The notes below the pieces were generated by a model. That model worked only from the letters and a program-made list of their open reading frames with translations. It had not been told where the DNA came from and made no database searches. Position numbers and translations under genes: made by a program. Shown in pieces: positions 36,943-45,507 of a DNA stretch of 64,000 nt (within the stretch, counting starts at the first letter, position 1; every line of letters starts with the position of its first letter). The stretch covers positions 62,001-126,000 of the forward strand of contig JAZRQJ010000009.1 of the NCBI GenBank assembly GCA_045649685.1. Reading direction: 5' to 3'. Source of the DNA: RUG12519 sp045649685. GTDB lineage: Bacteria; Bacillota; Clostridia; Oscillospirales; Ruminococcaceae.

Positions 36943-37546
36943 TATACGCCTCTTTGTTTTTGAATTCTGTCCATTGTTTGCAAATATTATGAAAATTTAA
37001 TAAAAGTTCGTGTCCATATTTAGTTAAAACAGCCTCTGGATGGAATTGAACACCATAAACAGGTAATTTTGTATGTTCTAATCCCATAATTACACCGTCA
37101 TTCTCGCTTCTTGCTGTAACATTTAATGAGTTTGGAAAACCTTTTTCTGACACTATTAAAGAATGATATCTAGTAACACTATATTTAACCGGTAAACCTG
37201 TGAAAATTCCTCTAGAATTATGTTCTATTTGTGTAATTTTTCCATGACAAGGAGAAATACCTCGACAAATATTTGCTCCATAAAACTGTCCTATAATCTG
37301 ATGTCCTAAACAAACTCCTAAAATAGGAACTATTCCTTGATACATTTTCAATATTTTTATTGATACAACGGCATCTTGTGGTCTTTTAGGACCTGGCGAA
37401 ATAATAATTCCTTCTAAATCTAAGTTTTTAATCTCACTAAATGATATTAAATCTGCTCTGCGAACTAACACGTCTTGTCCATTTTCTACCATATAAGCAG
37501 CTAAATTATATACAAACGAATCGTAATTATCAACCATTAAATACAT
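36920..37546 (-). CDS. pabA: Aminodeoxychorismate/anthranilate synthase glutamine amidotransferase
   Basis: This class I glutamine amidotransferase supplies ammonia to PabB. MVDNYDSFVYNL is the classical N-terminus, the nucleophilic Cys is in GVCLGHQIIG, and the His/Glu of the triad lie in VQFHPEAVLT. At 208 residues it is somewhat longer than the 190-residue norm because of a C-terminal extension. It may also serve anthranilate synthase elsewhere. It is the third gene of the operon that begins with the amidohydrolase. Confidence 0.92.
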   Translation of the reverse strand: MYLMVDNYDSFVYNLAAYMVENGQDVLVRRADLISFSEIKNLDLEGIIISPGPKRPQDAVVSIKILKMYQGIVPILGVCLGHQIIGQFYGANICRGISPCHGKITQIEHNSRGIFTGLPVKYSVTRYHSLIVSEKGFPNSLNVTARSENDGVIMGLEHTKLPVYGVQFHPEAVLTKYGHELLLNFHNICKQWTEFKNKEAYNALYKET

Positions 37547-37579
37547 GCATATATATTTCCTTCCTCAATCCAGAAATTT

Positions 37580-38710
37580 TTATTTAAAATACATAAACAA
37601 GTTGCATTTTAACATTCCATTATATAATTTTCGCTTTTTATCACTGTTTCTTCCAAAAATTTTTTCAAAATCTTTGTGAGGACTAATAATATAGTAACTC
37701 CAACCTTTCTTTTTTTTAAACACTTTACCCATAGTTCTAATAATATTTTCTGCTTGTTTTTTTTCTAAAAGTCTTTCTCCATACGGCGGATTACATAAAA
37801 CTATTCCTGTTTCAGTTTCATTTAAATTGAATTTTTTAATATCTCTTTGTTTAAAATTAATAATAGAGTCTACACCAGCTTTTCTAGAATTATTTAAAGA
37901 TAACTCAACCGCTTGCTCATCAATGTCAAACCCGATACCACGAAACTCAATATCACTTCTAATTAAATTTATAGCTCGCAATCGCTCATTTTTCCAAATA
38001 TCTGCACCAATTTGTCCCCACTGTTCACTAACAAATTTACGATTAATTCCAGGAGCTATATTTTTAGCCTTCAAAGCACTTTCAATTAAAAAAGTCCCTG
38101 AACCACAAAACGGATCATACACTGTAGAAAAAGGTTTAACATGAGCTAAATCAATTATTCCGCATGCCAAGGTTTCTTTAATAGGAGCAATAGCGGAATT
38201 TCTTCTATATCCACGTTTATGCAAACCTTCTCCTGATGTGTCTATATATAAAGAAACCACATTTTTAATGATTGAAAACTGTATTTGATATAAACAGCCT
38301 GTTTCCACAAACCAATCAACTTTATATGATTTTTTGAGTCTATCAACCACAGCTTTTTTGATTATAGACTGACAATCCGGAACACTTCTAAGCTGTGAAT
38401 TAATAGAATGTCCTTTAACTGGAAATCTGTCTAATTTTCCAATCCAATTCTCCCAAAGCAAGTTTTTTGTTCCTTCAAATAGTTCCTCAAATGTATTAGC
38501 TTCAAATTCTCCCATTTTTAAAAGAACCCGTTCCGCGGTTCGTAGCATCAAATTAGCACGCGGTAAAAATTCTAAGCCGCCCGAAAACTGAACTCTACCA
38601 TCAGTTGTTTTTATATTTTGAGCACCCATTCTCTTTATTTCACCAGACAAAACACTTTCTATTCCAAAATGACAAGGACAAACAAATTCTAAATTTTCCA
38701 AATAAATCAC
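37580..38710 (-). CDS. THUMP-domain class I rRNA methyltransferase (RlmL/YpsC type)
   Basis: This probable 23S rRNA m2G methyltransferase has an N-terminal ferredoxin-like plus THUMP region (about residues 1-155) and a Rossmann SAM domain. DPFCGSGTFLIE is the SAM loop and the catalytic NPPY (NPPYGERL) is intact, the signature of N2-guanine methyltransferases. At 376 residues it matches the Gram-positive YpsC form, lacking the second C-terminal domain of E. coli RlmL. The exact target guanine is inferred from the family. It lies 33 nt upstream of pabA in the operon. Confidence 0.88.
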   Translation of the reverse strand: MIYLENLEFVCPCHFGIESVLSGEIKRMGAQNIKTTDGRVQFSGGLEFLPRANLMLRTAERVLLKMGEFEANTFEELFEGTKNLLWENWIGKLDRFPVKGHSINSQLRSVPDCQSIIKKAVVDRLKKSYKVDWFVETGCLYQIQFSIIKNVVSLYIDTSGEGLHKRGYRRNSAIAPIKETLACGIIDLAHVKPFSTVYDPFCGSGTFLIESALKAKNIAPGINRKFVSEQWGQIGADIWKNERLRAINLIRSDIEFRGIGFDIDEQAVELSLNNSRKAGVDSIINFKQRDIKKFNLNETETGIVLCNPPYGERLLEKKQAENIIRTMGKVFKKKKGWSYYIISPHKDFEKIFGRNSDKKRKLYNGMLKCNLFMYFK

Positions 38711-38726
38711 CTAATAATTTTTAATA

Positions 38727-39881
38727 TTAATTAACAATATTTCCATCAACAACAACATATTTAGGTTCAGAAAACGGAGAAAATATATCTTCATTTAACC
38801 TAAATGCAACAAAATTAGCTAATTTGCCAACTTCAACCGATCCAACTTTATCATATATTCCACAAATTTCAGCAGCTGTTTTTGTGACAGAAGATATAGC
38901 TTGTTCCTTGGAAATACCGTTTTTAATGGCAATACCACAAGAAAGTAACATATATTGACTCGGTATAACAGGATGATCTGTGCATATTGCAACATTAGCA
39001 TTATTTTCAACTAACTTAGCTGTGTTATATGTTCTTTGATTTCGCAATTCTGGCTTAGATCTATCACATATTATGGGTCCAGAAATAATATTAACTCCCT
39101 TTAAAGATTTTGCTATAAGATGCCCTTCCGTAGCATGCACTAAAACATAATCTAAATTAAATTCTTTAGCTATTCTAATAGCAGTATAAATATCATCAGC
39201 TCTATGACAATGAAAAAAAGCTTTTATTTTTCTGTCAAGCAAATTTAATAAAGCTTCACATTTAAAATCAAATTCTACTTCATCTAAATCTTCATTGCTA
39301 TTCTTTAGTTTTTCAAGACTCATCCTATATCTTCTAGCTTTTTCAAGTTGTTCTCTAATTAAAGCCACTATACCCATTCTAGTAATTGGCGTCTGCTCTT
39401 TTTCATTATAAATATTTTTAGGATTTTCACCCAACGCAAATTTTATGCCAACAGGATCCTTAATAATCATTTCATCTATGCAATTTCCATAGGTTTTCAT
39501 GGCAACAAAACTACCACCTATAGGGTTTGCGCTACCAGGACCAGTGACTACAGTGGTTATTCCCGCATTAACAGCTTCTTTAAAACAATTGTCCATTGGG
39601 TTAATAGCATCAATTGCTCTTAGTTGAGGAAGAATAGGGTCAGTTTCTTCGTTCCCATCACTTCCTTCAAAATCAATTCCGTCTTCCCACATTCCAATAT
39701 GTGAATGTGCATCAATAAAACCAGGATACACCTCTAAACCATCCCAATCAATACAATCATCACAATTAGGACAATTTTCCATACTTCCCACTTGTTTTAT
39801 CACACCATTTTCAACCAATATAAAACCTTTTGATATAATTTCATCGGGTGTTTTGAATATCTTAGCATTAGTATATATCAT
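38727..39881 (-). CDS. Amidohydrolase family protein
   Basis: This 384-residue metal-dependent hydrolase has the amidohydrolase TIM barrel. The first metal site is HSH in GFIDAHSHIGM, a second His is in HCHRADD, and another is in LVHATEGH. The catalytic Asp is in CTDHPVIPS. The N- and C-terminal strands (VENGVIKQVG; NFVAFR...KYVVVDGNIV) form the usual beta sandwich. The substrate is unknown; imidazolonepropionase- or deacetylase-like activities are possible. It heads the pab operon with its own promoter. Confidence 0.82.
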   Translation of the reverse strand: MIYTNAKIFKTPDEIISKGFILVENGVIKQVGSMENCPNCDDCIDWDGLEVYPGFIDAHSHIGMWEDGIDFEGSDGNEETDPILPQLRAIDAINPMDNCFKEAVNAGITTVVTGPGSANPIGGSFVAMKTYGNCIDEMIIKDPVGIKFALGENPKNIYNEKEQTPITRMGIVALIREQLEKARRYRMSLEKLKNSNEDLDEVEFDFKCEALLNLLDRKIKAFFHCHRADDIYTAIRIAKEFNLDYVLVHATEGHLIAKSLKGVNIISGPIICDRSKPELRNQRTYNTAKLVENNANVAICTDHPVIPSQYMLLSCGIAIKNGISKEQAISSVTKTAAEICGIYDKVGSVEVGKLANFVAFRLNEDIFSPFSEPKYVVVDGNIVN

Positions 39882-39928
39882 AAATTAAAACCTCTAAAAT
39901 CAATTAAATATGTATATATTACTGACTA

Positions 39929-39957
39929 ATTATAGCATATTTAAAATACATATACAA
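39929..39957 (-). promoter_or_regulatory. Promoter of the amidohydrolase-methyltransferase-pabABC operon
   Basis: TTGTAT, a 17-bp spacer and TATAAT on the minus strand, about 45 nt before the amidohydrolase start. Together with the terminator at 34783 it delimits a five-gene unit. Confidence 0.65.
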
Positions 39958-39983
39958 TAAAAGCAGAATATATCCAATTAACA

Positions 39984-40030
39984 AAATATCATCTTGTTTG
40001 TATGCCTTCAATAAACAAGATGATATTTGT
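39984..40030 (-). terminator. Terminator of fba
   Basis: The 16-bp perfect arms AAATATCATCTTGTTT (39985-40000) and AAACAAGATGATATTT (40014-40029) enclose a 13-nt loop. A T-rich stretch follows on the minus strand, downstream of fba. Confidence 0.85.
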
Positions 40031-40057
40031 ATTGTACTATAAATATTAAATCAAAAA

Positions 40058-41086
40058 TTAAAACTCAATATGCGAACCAACTGAGCGCAAATCCTCACAT
40101 GCTTCTATAACCCTTTTTGCCATTCCTGCTTGAGCTTTCTTTAAATAAGAACGTGGATCATATGTTGACTTAACACCTACATTACCCTCAATTTTTAATA
40201 TACCGTCATAATTCTTAAAAATATGATCAGAAACCGGACGTGTAAATGCATATTGAGTGTCTGTATCAATATTCATTTTAACAACACCATACTCTAAAGT
40301 TTCATGTATTTCTTCTTTTGCTGAACCCGAACCACCATGGAAAACAAATTTAAAACACTTATCAGAACCATATTTTTCCTTTAAAGCTTGCTGACCATCA
40401 CGTAAAACTGTAGGCCTTAATTTAACATTTCCAGGTTTATATACCCCATGAACATTACCAAAAGTAGCAGCAATAATATATGTTCCCCCAACATCATTTA
40501 ATGTTTCATATGCTTTAATCATATCCTCTGGTGTTGAATATAATTTTTCATTAGCAACATTCTCGTTATTAACACCATCTTCTTCGCCACCAACTACACC
40601 TGTTTCAATTTCTAAAACTATATCGTTTTCGGCACAACGAGCAAGCAAATCTTTAGAAATTTTTAAATTTTCAGACAAAGAAATATCAGAACCATCAAAC
40701 ATATGACTATTAAAAAGATTTGGTAATCCATTTTTACGGCGTCTTTCTGTTTCCTCAATCAACGGCAAAAGATAATCATTTATGTTAGATGCTTTACAAT
40801 GATCAGTATGCAAAGCTACATTTATGTCATAACTATCAGCAACCAACTGAACATAATTAGCAAGTGCAATAGCACCCAAAACTTTATCTTTTATTGTTGC
40901 TCCCGATGCATATGAAGCTCCCCCAATAGAAACCTGAATAATTCCATCAGATTTAGCTTCTTGTAAACCTGCAAGAACGGCGCTTGCAGTTTCCATACTA
41001 GATACATTAAATGCAGGATAAGCGTAATGATTATTGTATGCTTTATTCAACATTTGACAATATTGTTCATAATTTACAACTGGCAT
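40058..41086 (-). CDS. fba: Class II fructose-bisphosphate aldolase
   Basis: This zinc-dependent aldolase cleaves fructose 1,6-bisphosphate in glycolysis. The first metal ligands are in LHTDHCKA, another is His in FVFHGGSGSA, and the substrate-binding MNIDTDTQYAFTR block is intact. The ETGVVGGEEDGVN element and 342-residue length point to the class IIA (FbaA-like) branch. With pfkA and the PPi-type PFK elsewhere in the window, the central steps of glycolysis are represented. It is transcribed alone, between its own promoter and terminator. Confidence 0.93.
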   Translation of the reverse strand: MPVVNYEQYCQMLNKAYNNHYAYPAFNVSSMETASAVLAGLQEAKSDGIIQVSIGGASYASGATIKDKVLGAIALANYVQLVADSYDINVALHTDHCKASNINDYLLPLIEETERRRKNGLPNLFNSHMFDGSDISLSENLKISKDLLARCAENDIVLEIETGVVGGEEDGVNNENVANEKLYSTPEDMIKAYETLNDVGGTYIIAATFGNVHGVYKPGNVKLRPTVLRDGQQALKEKYGSDKCFKFVFHGGSGSAKEEIHETLEYGVVKMNIDTDTQYAFTRPVSDHIFKNYDGILKIEGNVGVKSTYDPRSYLKKAQAGMAKRVIEACEDLRSVGSHIEF

Positions 41087-41129
41087 AAAAACCTAACCCC
41101 CGACAAAATATAATTAATCTTACCAAATA

Positions 41130-41158
41130 ATTATATCCTATTTTTAAACAAATCGCAA
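41130..41158 (-). promoter_or_regulatory. Promoter of fba
   Basis: TTGCGA, a 17-bp spacer and TATAAT on the minus strand, about 40 nt upstream of the fba start. It is divergent from the glycosylase promoter 20 bp away. Confidence 0.75.
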
Positions 41159-41178
41159 GCAATAGTTTTCCGTTAAGT

Positions 41179-41207
41179 TTGATTTTAATATAAATATACG
41201 TTATAAT
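41179..41207 (+). promoter_or_regulatory. Promoter of the OGG-type glycosylase gene
   Basis: TTGATT, a 17-bp spacer and TATAAT. The predicted start site is about 18 nt before the ATG and the gene has AGGAG in between. Confidence 0.7.
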
Positions 41208-41231
41208 TTTAATCAAATAGGAGTTTTTATC

Positions 41232-42023
41232 ATGAAATTTAAATTAAAAATCAATAATCTTTCATTAAAAGACACATTATTATGTGGACAATGTTTTAGA
41301 TTTAATGCTATAGATTCAAATTGTTTTTTGATATTTGCTGGCTCAAATTCGTCAATAATTACACAAAATGAAGATACTCTAACATTTGAACAATCTACAT
41401 GTCAAATAGATTTTTGGAAAAACTATTTTGACATAGATACAAATTACACTAAATTATTAGACAATTTTCAAGGAGACAAAATTTTAGAAAAAGCAAAATC
41501 TATGTATGGCGGCATAAGAATTCTAAGACAAGATCCATGGGAAACGTTAATTTCATTTATAATATCAGCCAACAATAATATTCCCAGAATTCAATGTATC
41601 ATAAATAGATTGTGTTCCAATTTTGGAAAAAAAATAAAAAACGGTTTTTCGTTTCCAACAGCTCAAGATCTTAAAAACTACACGCAAGACGATTTATCAG
41701 TCTTAAAAGCTGGATTTAGATCACGATACATAATTGATGCCATAAAAAAAGTAAATTCTGGAGAAATAAAACTAGATGAACTCTATAAAACAAATACAAT
41801 AAATGCAAAAGAAAATTTAATGCAAATTTGCGGTGTCGGTAATAAAATATCAGATTGTATTCTGCTTTTTGCATACCACAAAATGGACTCTTTCCCTATT
41901 GATATTTGGATGAAAAGAATATTAGCCGAATACTATCCAAACGGCGTAAGTAAACAAATTTTAACTTGTCCTGGTTTGGCACAACAATTGTTATTTTACA
42001 GTAAAAGAAACAAATATATATAA
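41232..42023 (+). CDS. 8-oxoguanine DNA glycosylase (OGG1-like HhH-GPD)
   Basis: This base-excision repair glycosylase/lyase has an OGG_N-like N-terminal region (residues 1-90, with CGQCFRF) and the HhH-GPD domain (about 100-260). DPWETLISFIISANNN is typical of OGG1. The helix-hairpin-helix GVGNKISDCILL contains the catalytic K205, and the essential Asp is D224 in FPIDIWMKR. It removes 8-oxoguanine from DNA. Bacterial OGG1-like enzymes of about 260-290 residues are found in many Clostridia. There is no clear terminator before greA, although greA has its own promoter. Confidence 0.9.
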   Translation: MKFKLKINNLSLKDTLLCGQCFRFNAIDSNCFLIFAGSNSSIITQNEDTLTFEQSTCQIDFWKNYFDIDTNYTKLLDNFQGDKILEKAKSMYGGIRILRQDPWETLISFIISANNNIPRIQCIINRLCSNFGKKIKNGFSFPTAQDLKNYTQDDLSVLKAGFRSRYIIDAIKKVNSGEIKLDELYKTNTINAKENLMQICGVGNKISDCILLFAYHKMDSFPIDIWMKRILAEYYPNGVSKQILTCPGLAQQLLFYSKRNKYI

Positions 42024-42046
42024 GTGAAAGTACGCTGAAATATTGC

Positions 42047-42075
42047 TTGACAATTCGCAATGATTTTCATATAAT
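42047..42075 (+). promoter_or_regulatory. Consensus sigma-A promoter of greA
   Basis: TTGACA, a 17-bp spacer and TATAAT, exact consensus in all parts. The leader before the GTG start is about 60 nt. Confidence 0.85.
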
Positions 42076-42141
42076 GTTGTTAAAATTATCTAAGCAATTT
42101 GAAACTATGTATGATTAAAAATTTTTTGGAGGAGATGCACA

Positions 42142-42621
42142 GTGAGTATGAACAAGCAAACAATATTAACTTCTGAGGGTTTGAAAAAATTAGAAAATGA
42201 ATTAGAAGAATTGAAAACGAAAACTCGCAAAGATGTTGCATCAAAAATAAAAACTGCAATTTCATTTGGAGATCTCTCTGAAAACAGTGAATACGATGAA
42301 GCAAAAAATGAACAAGCAATAGTTGAAGCTAGAATAGCACAAATTGAAGCAATGTTAAAAGATGTAAAAATTGTTGACTCTAATGAATTAAGCAATGATA
42401 TAATAGAAATAGGCAATAAAGTCAAATTGGAAGATGTTGAATATGGAGATATCCTTGAGTATAGAATAGTGGGCTCTATGGAAGCAAATCCAATAGAAGG
42501 GAAAATTTCTGATGAATCTCCTGTTGGCAAATCACTTTTAGGCCACAAAGTTGGTGAAATTGTAGAAACAGAAACTCCATCAGGCGTAATAAAATACAAA
42601 GTATTAAGTATAAGCCGTTAG
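42142..42621 (+). CDS. greA: Transcription elongation factor GreA
   Basis: GreA stimulates RNA polymerase to cleave backtracked transcripts. The coiled-coil N-terminus (LTSEGLKKLENELEEL) and the tip with the conserved acidic residues GDLSENSEYDEAKNEQ are intact. The C-terminal FKBP-like domain with PVGKSLLGHKVGEIVE follows. GTG at 42142 lies 7 nt after GGAGGAG; an ATG at 42148 is the alternative. The 159-residue length is standard. It is followed by a hairpin terminator before lysS. Confidence 0.95.
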   Translation: MSMNKQTILTSEGLKKLENELEELKTKTRKDVASKIKTAISFGDLSENSEYDEAKNEQAIVEARIAQIEAMLKDVKIVDSNELSNDIIEIGNKVKLEDVEYGDILEYRIVGSMEANPIEGKISDESPVGKSLLGHKVGEIVETETPSGVIKYKVLSISR

Positions 42622-42633
42622 TTTAAAGTTATA

Positions 42634-42667
42634 AAAAATAAGGAGCGGTATTTTGCTTCTTATTTTT
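42634..42667 (+). terminator. Hairpin terminator between greA and lysS
   Basis: AAAAATAAGGAGC (42634-42646) pairs with GCTTCTTATTTTT (42655-42667), with one G-T wobble and an 8-nt loop, ending in a T-run. It probably lets only part of the greA transcript read into lysS. Confidence 0.7.
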
Positions 42668-42710
42668 CTGTTTATTTAGATAAAATTTTAAGATAAAGAG
42701 GTGTTTTCAA

Positions 42711-44192
42711 ATGAGTAATGATACAACTCAAAATTTAGGAGAACAATTAAAAATTAGAAGAGAAAAATTAAAAACACTACAAACTTCAGGTCAAGATCCA
42801 TTTTCAATCACCAAATTTGATATAAATTCACACTCTGAAGATATAAAGAACAATTTTGAACAATATGAAGGCAAACAAGTTTGTGCTGCCGGAAGAATCA
42901 TGAGCAAAAGAGTTATGGGTAAAATCAGCTTTGCAGGAATTCAAGATTGTCTTGGAATTATACAATGTTACATAAAAAAAGAATGTATGGATGAAGAAAA
43001 TTATCGTCAATTCAAAAAATTCGATATTGGTGATATCATAGGTGTGGAAGGAGAAGTTTGTAAAACAGAGCGCGGTGAAATTTCAATCAAAACCAACAAA
43101 ATTACTTTGCTGTCTAAATCGCTAAATCCCCTTCCCGAAAAATTCCATGGCCTTCAAAATATAGACTTAAAATATAGACAAAGATATGTGGACTTAATTG
43201 TTAATTCTGATGTAAAAGATACGTTTATAAAACGTAGTAAAATAATATCTGAAATTAGACGTTTCCTAGATAATGACGCTTTTCTAGAAGTTGAAACTCC
43301 AATTTTAAACAATCAAGCTAGTGGTGCTTCTGCTAGACCATTTGACACCCATCACAATGCATTAAATATGGATATGGTTTTAAGAATTGCTCTAGAACTT
43401 CATCTAAAAAGATTAATAGTTGGTGGTTTTGAAAAAGTATATGAAATCGGAAGAGTATTTAGAAATGAAGGAACTGACACCAAACACAATCCTGAATTTA
43501 CACTACTGGAACTATATCAAGCGTATACTGATTTTGAAGGCATGATGGATATAACAGAAAGGTTAATAAAAACAGTTGCGAAAAACGTTGTAGGATCAAC
43601 AGTTATTGAATATGGAAACGAAAAAATTGACCTAGATCAACCATTTAGAAAAATTTCTATGTCTGACTCTGTTTTAAAATATTCTGGTGTTGACTTCTCA
43701 AAAATAGATTCATTAGAGCAAGCTAGACAAGTTGCCGATCAACATAATATTAAATACGAAGACAGACATAAAATTGGTGATATACTGAATTTGTTTTTTG
43801 ACGAGTATGTTGAAAAGAATTTAATTCAACCTACATTTATCACAGATTATCCCGTTGAAATCTCCCCTCTTGCCAAAAGAAGTCCTAAAAACTCAAAAAT
43901 TACTGAAAGATTTGAATTATTTATCGTAGGTAAAGAATTTGCAAATGCATTTTCAGAATTAAATGACCCTATTGATCAACGTCAAAGATTTGAAGCTCAA
44001 GCAGAACTAAAAAGACAAGGTGATGAAGAAGCTTGTGACGTTGACTACGACTTTTTAAATGCGCTTGAATATGGTATGCCACCAACAGGCGGCATGGGAA
44101 TGGGAATTGACAGACTCGTTATGCTATTAACAAATAACGATAGTATAAGAGACGTTCTGCTATTCCCAACAATGAAAAATATCGAAAAATAG
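42711..44192 (+). CDS. lysS: Lysyl-tRNA synthetase, class II
   Basis: This enzyme charges tRNA-Lys. The N-terminal OB fold (KQVCAAGRIMSKRVMGKISFAGIQD) binds the anticodon. Class II motif 1 is seen in FLEVETPILNNQASGASARPF, motif 2 in FRNEGTDTKHNPEFTLLELYQA and motif 3 in GMGMGIDRLVMLL. At 493 residues it is normal. No T-box leader is visible in the 89-nt gap, which holds a terminator hairpin instead. AGAGGTG precedes the ATG. The greA-lysS neighbourhood is common in Firmicutes. Confidence 0.97.
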   Translation: MSNDTTQNLGEQLKIRREKLKTLQTSGQDPFSITKFDINSHSEDIKNNFEQYEGKQVCAAGRIMSKRVMGKISFAGIQDCLGIIQCYIKKECMDEENYRQFKKFDIGDIIGVEGEVCKTERGEISIKTNKITLLSKSLNPLPEKFHGLQNIDLKYRQRYVDLIVNSDVKDTFIKRSKIISEIRRFLDNDAFLEVETPILNNQASGASARPFDTHHNALNMDMVLRIALELHLKRLIVGGFEKVYEIGRVFRNEGTDTKHNPEFTLLELYQAYTDFEGMMDITERLIKTVAKNVVGSTVIEYGNEKIDLDQPFRKISMSDSVLKYSGVDFSKIDSLEQARQVADQHNIKYEDRHKIGDILNLFFDEYVEKNLIQPTFITDYPVEISPLAKRSPKNSKITERFELFIVGKEFANAFSELNDPIDQRQRFEAQAELKRQGDEEACDVDYDFLNALEYGMPPTGGMGMGIDRLVMLLTNNDSIRDVLLFPTMKNIEK

Positions 44193-44230
44193 CAATCAAA
44201 GGACAATTTAAAATGATAAAGGAAATTTTT

Positions 44231-44422
44231 ATGAAAAAACGATTTTTAAAAAAATACGCACAAGTAAATAAATTTGATCCATTCAACGTCCACAAATACA
44301 TTTTCGTTGACAAAGAAACCGGCGTTAATTATTTATATATGGGAACTGATAATGGTGGCGGGGTAACCCCTTTACTGAACAAAGATGGCAAACCAATTAT
44401 TACTAAAGAAGATATTGAATAA
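44231..44422 (+). CDS. Small DUF6440-like protein
   Basis: A 63-residue protein with the pattern KYIFVDKETGVNYLYMG followed by GGGVTPLLNKDGKPII, which matches (from memory) the short uncharacterised DUF6440 family of Firmicutes. ATG at 44231 is preferred because AAAGGAAA lies just upstream and homologues begin with a Lys-rich MKKRF; an in-frame ATG at 44213 also has a Shine-Dalgarno. It is co-oriented with lysS, 38 nt downstream, and followed by a terminator. The function is unknown. Confidence 0.7.
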   Translation: MKKRFLKKYAQVNKFDPFNVHKYIFVDKETGVNYLYMGTDNGGGVTPLLNKDGKPIITKEDIE

Positions 44423-44429
44423 ACTTTTT

Positions 44430-44463
44430 AGTGACATCGATATATTTGGTGTCACTTTTTTTA
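44430..44463 (+). terminator. Terminator of the lysS/DUF6440 unit
   Basis: AGTGACA (44430-44436) and TGTCACT (44450-44456) form a 7-bp stem with a 13-nt loop, followed by eight Ts. Confidence 0.85.
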
Positions 44464-44464
44464 T

Positions 44465-44851
44465 TTAATATTTCGAATTAACCCCAAACACACCACCAAA
44501 ACATGCCGATACACAAACAATTAAAATTTTTGCAAATTCACTAGCTTTAATCAAAACATCCGTATTAAATACTGTTATTACAAGTATAATTACACTTAAA
44601 GCAATCCCACAAATTAAACCCATCAATAAACCTTTTCTTTGATACAATCTAGCAGCTAAATACCCAGATACTAGTCCTTCAATTCCACCACACACAATGA
44701 TTATAGGATGAATACAGTCTATAGATAAATTGGAATGCAAAACTAAAAATGATATAAGAGCAAATAAGCAAAACAAAATACAATTTCCTACCAAAATACC
44801 AATTCCTGCGGAAACTAAAATTTGTTTTAAATTTGTAGTTTTCAATAACAA
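44465..44851 (-). CDS. TIGR04086-like membrane protein
   Basis: A 128-residue protein with four hydrophobic helices (about 10-38, 45-68, 72-95 and 103-125) and small-residue-rich GGIEGLVSGYLAARLYQRKGLLMGLICG between the second and third. This resembles the TIGR04086 (DUF3792, YrzE-like) family, whose members are often found near yajC in Clostridia, as here. The function is unknown. A Shine-Dalgarno (GGAGG) precedes the ATG. No signal peptide cleavage is expected. Confidence 0.68.
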   Translation of the reverse strand: MLLKTTNLKQILVSAGIGILVGNCILFCLFALISFLVLHSNLSIDCIHPIIIVCGGIEGLVSGYLAARLYQRKGLLMGLICGIALSVIILVITVFNTDVLIKASEFAKILIVCVSACFGGVFGVNSKY

Positions 44852-44911
44852 TAACCTCCTATATAAAAAACTGTAATTAGTATAATCTATGCTAATATAC
44901 AGCTATAAAGA

Positions 44912-44950
44912 ACAAAACAACCGAAATCTATTTAACAGATTTCGGTTGTT
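44912..44950 (-). terminator. Terminator of yajC
   Basis: The 14-bp perfect arms AACAACCGAAATCT (44916-44929) and AGATTTCGGTTGTT (44937-44950) enclose a 7-nt loop, with TTTTG following on the minus strand. It lies between yajC and the TIGR04086-like gene. Confidence 0.85.
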
Positions 44951-44963
44951 AAAACTTAAAAAA

Positions 44964-45260
44964 CTATTTATTTGTACTTTCTTCTGTAGTATCTACATTT
45001 TGAATTGCCCATTTTTTAACTCTAACTTTATTACGATCACTTCCCGTTTCTAAAACCAACATATCATCTTTGATAGACGTCACTATACCAACTATTCCTC
45101 CGATAGTAACAACAACATCTCCTACTTGAAGAGAATTTCGCATCTCAGTTGCTTCTTTATCTTTTTTTCTCTGAGGCCTTATAAGTAAAAAATAAGACAC
45201 ACCCAACATTGCAACCAACATAATTAAAGGCATAAATGCGCCAGCACCCATTGACTCCAT
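44964..45260 (-). CDS. yajC: Preprotein translocase subunit YajC
   Basis: YajC is a small single-spanning partner of SecDF. The N-terminal transmembrane helix (about residues 8-28, FMPLIMLVAMLGVSYFLLIRP) ends in the conserved RPQRKK. The soluble domain GDVVVTIGGIVGIVTSIKDD follows. The 98-residue length is normal. The Shine-Dalgarno AAGGAG lies 9 nt before the ATG. secD and secF are not adjacent. Confidence 0.94.
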   Translation of the reverse strand: MESMGAGAFMPLIMLVAMLGVSYFLLIRPQRKKDKEATEMRNSLQVGDVVVTIGGIVGIVTSIKDDMLVLETGSDRNKVRVKKWAIQNVDTTEESTNK

Positions 45261-45303
45261 AAAACTTACTCCTTAAAAAATATTTTTAAAACTATACAAA
45301 ATA

Positions 45304-45332
45304 ATTATACTTGATTTTTTACACATTTACAA
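45304..45332 (-). promoter_or_regulatory. Promoter of yajC
   Basis: TTGTAA, a 17-bp spacer and TATAAT on the minus strand. It lies in the 306-nt gap 45261-45566, which also holds the promoter and leader hairpin of the secreted coiled-coil protein; the A/T-rich centre (45333-45490) shows nothing else I can identify. Confidence 0.65.
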
Positions 45333-45492
45333 GTCAACAAATCAAATTTATTCAAATTAAAAATATTTTTTAAAATATGATTAGATAAAATTGCGATGAC
45401 TCATTTTCTAAAAATGCACAAAAACGCATTAAATTAACAAAAAATTCTTAACAAAAAATTCAAATTTAATTTATTTTTTTGTAATAAAGTTC

Positions 45493-45501
45493 TGATATAA
45501 T
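45493..45501 (+). promoter_or_regulatory. Extended -10 promoter of the secreted coiled-coil protein gene
   Basis: TGATATAAT is an exact extended -10. A -35 at 17 bp is poor (T-rich). The expected start is near 45508, exactly at the base of the leader hairpin. Confidence 0.55.
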
Positions 45502-45507
45502 AGTAAT

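Noticed and set aside
42105..42599. Long antisense reading frame (164 codons) opposite greA
   Set aside because: It mirrors the greA coding sequence, is rich in Ser/Ile/Phe as antisense frames in A/T-rich DNA are, and has no Shine-Dalgarno or known motif. greA is unmistakable on the other strand.
42622..42710. T-box leader before lysS
   Set aside because: The gap is 89 nt and contains only a simple hairpin with a T-run, with no specifier loop or T-box consensus.
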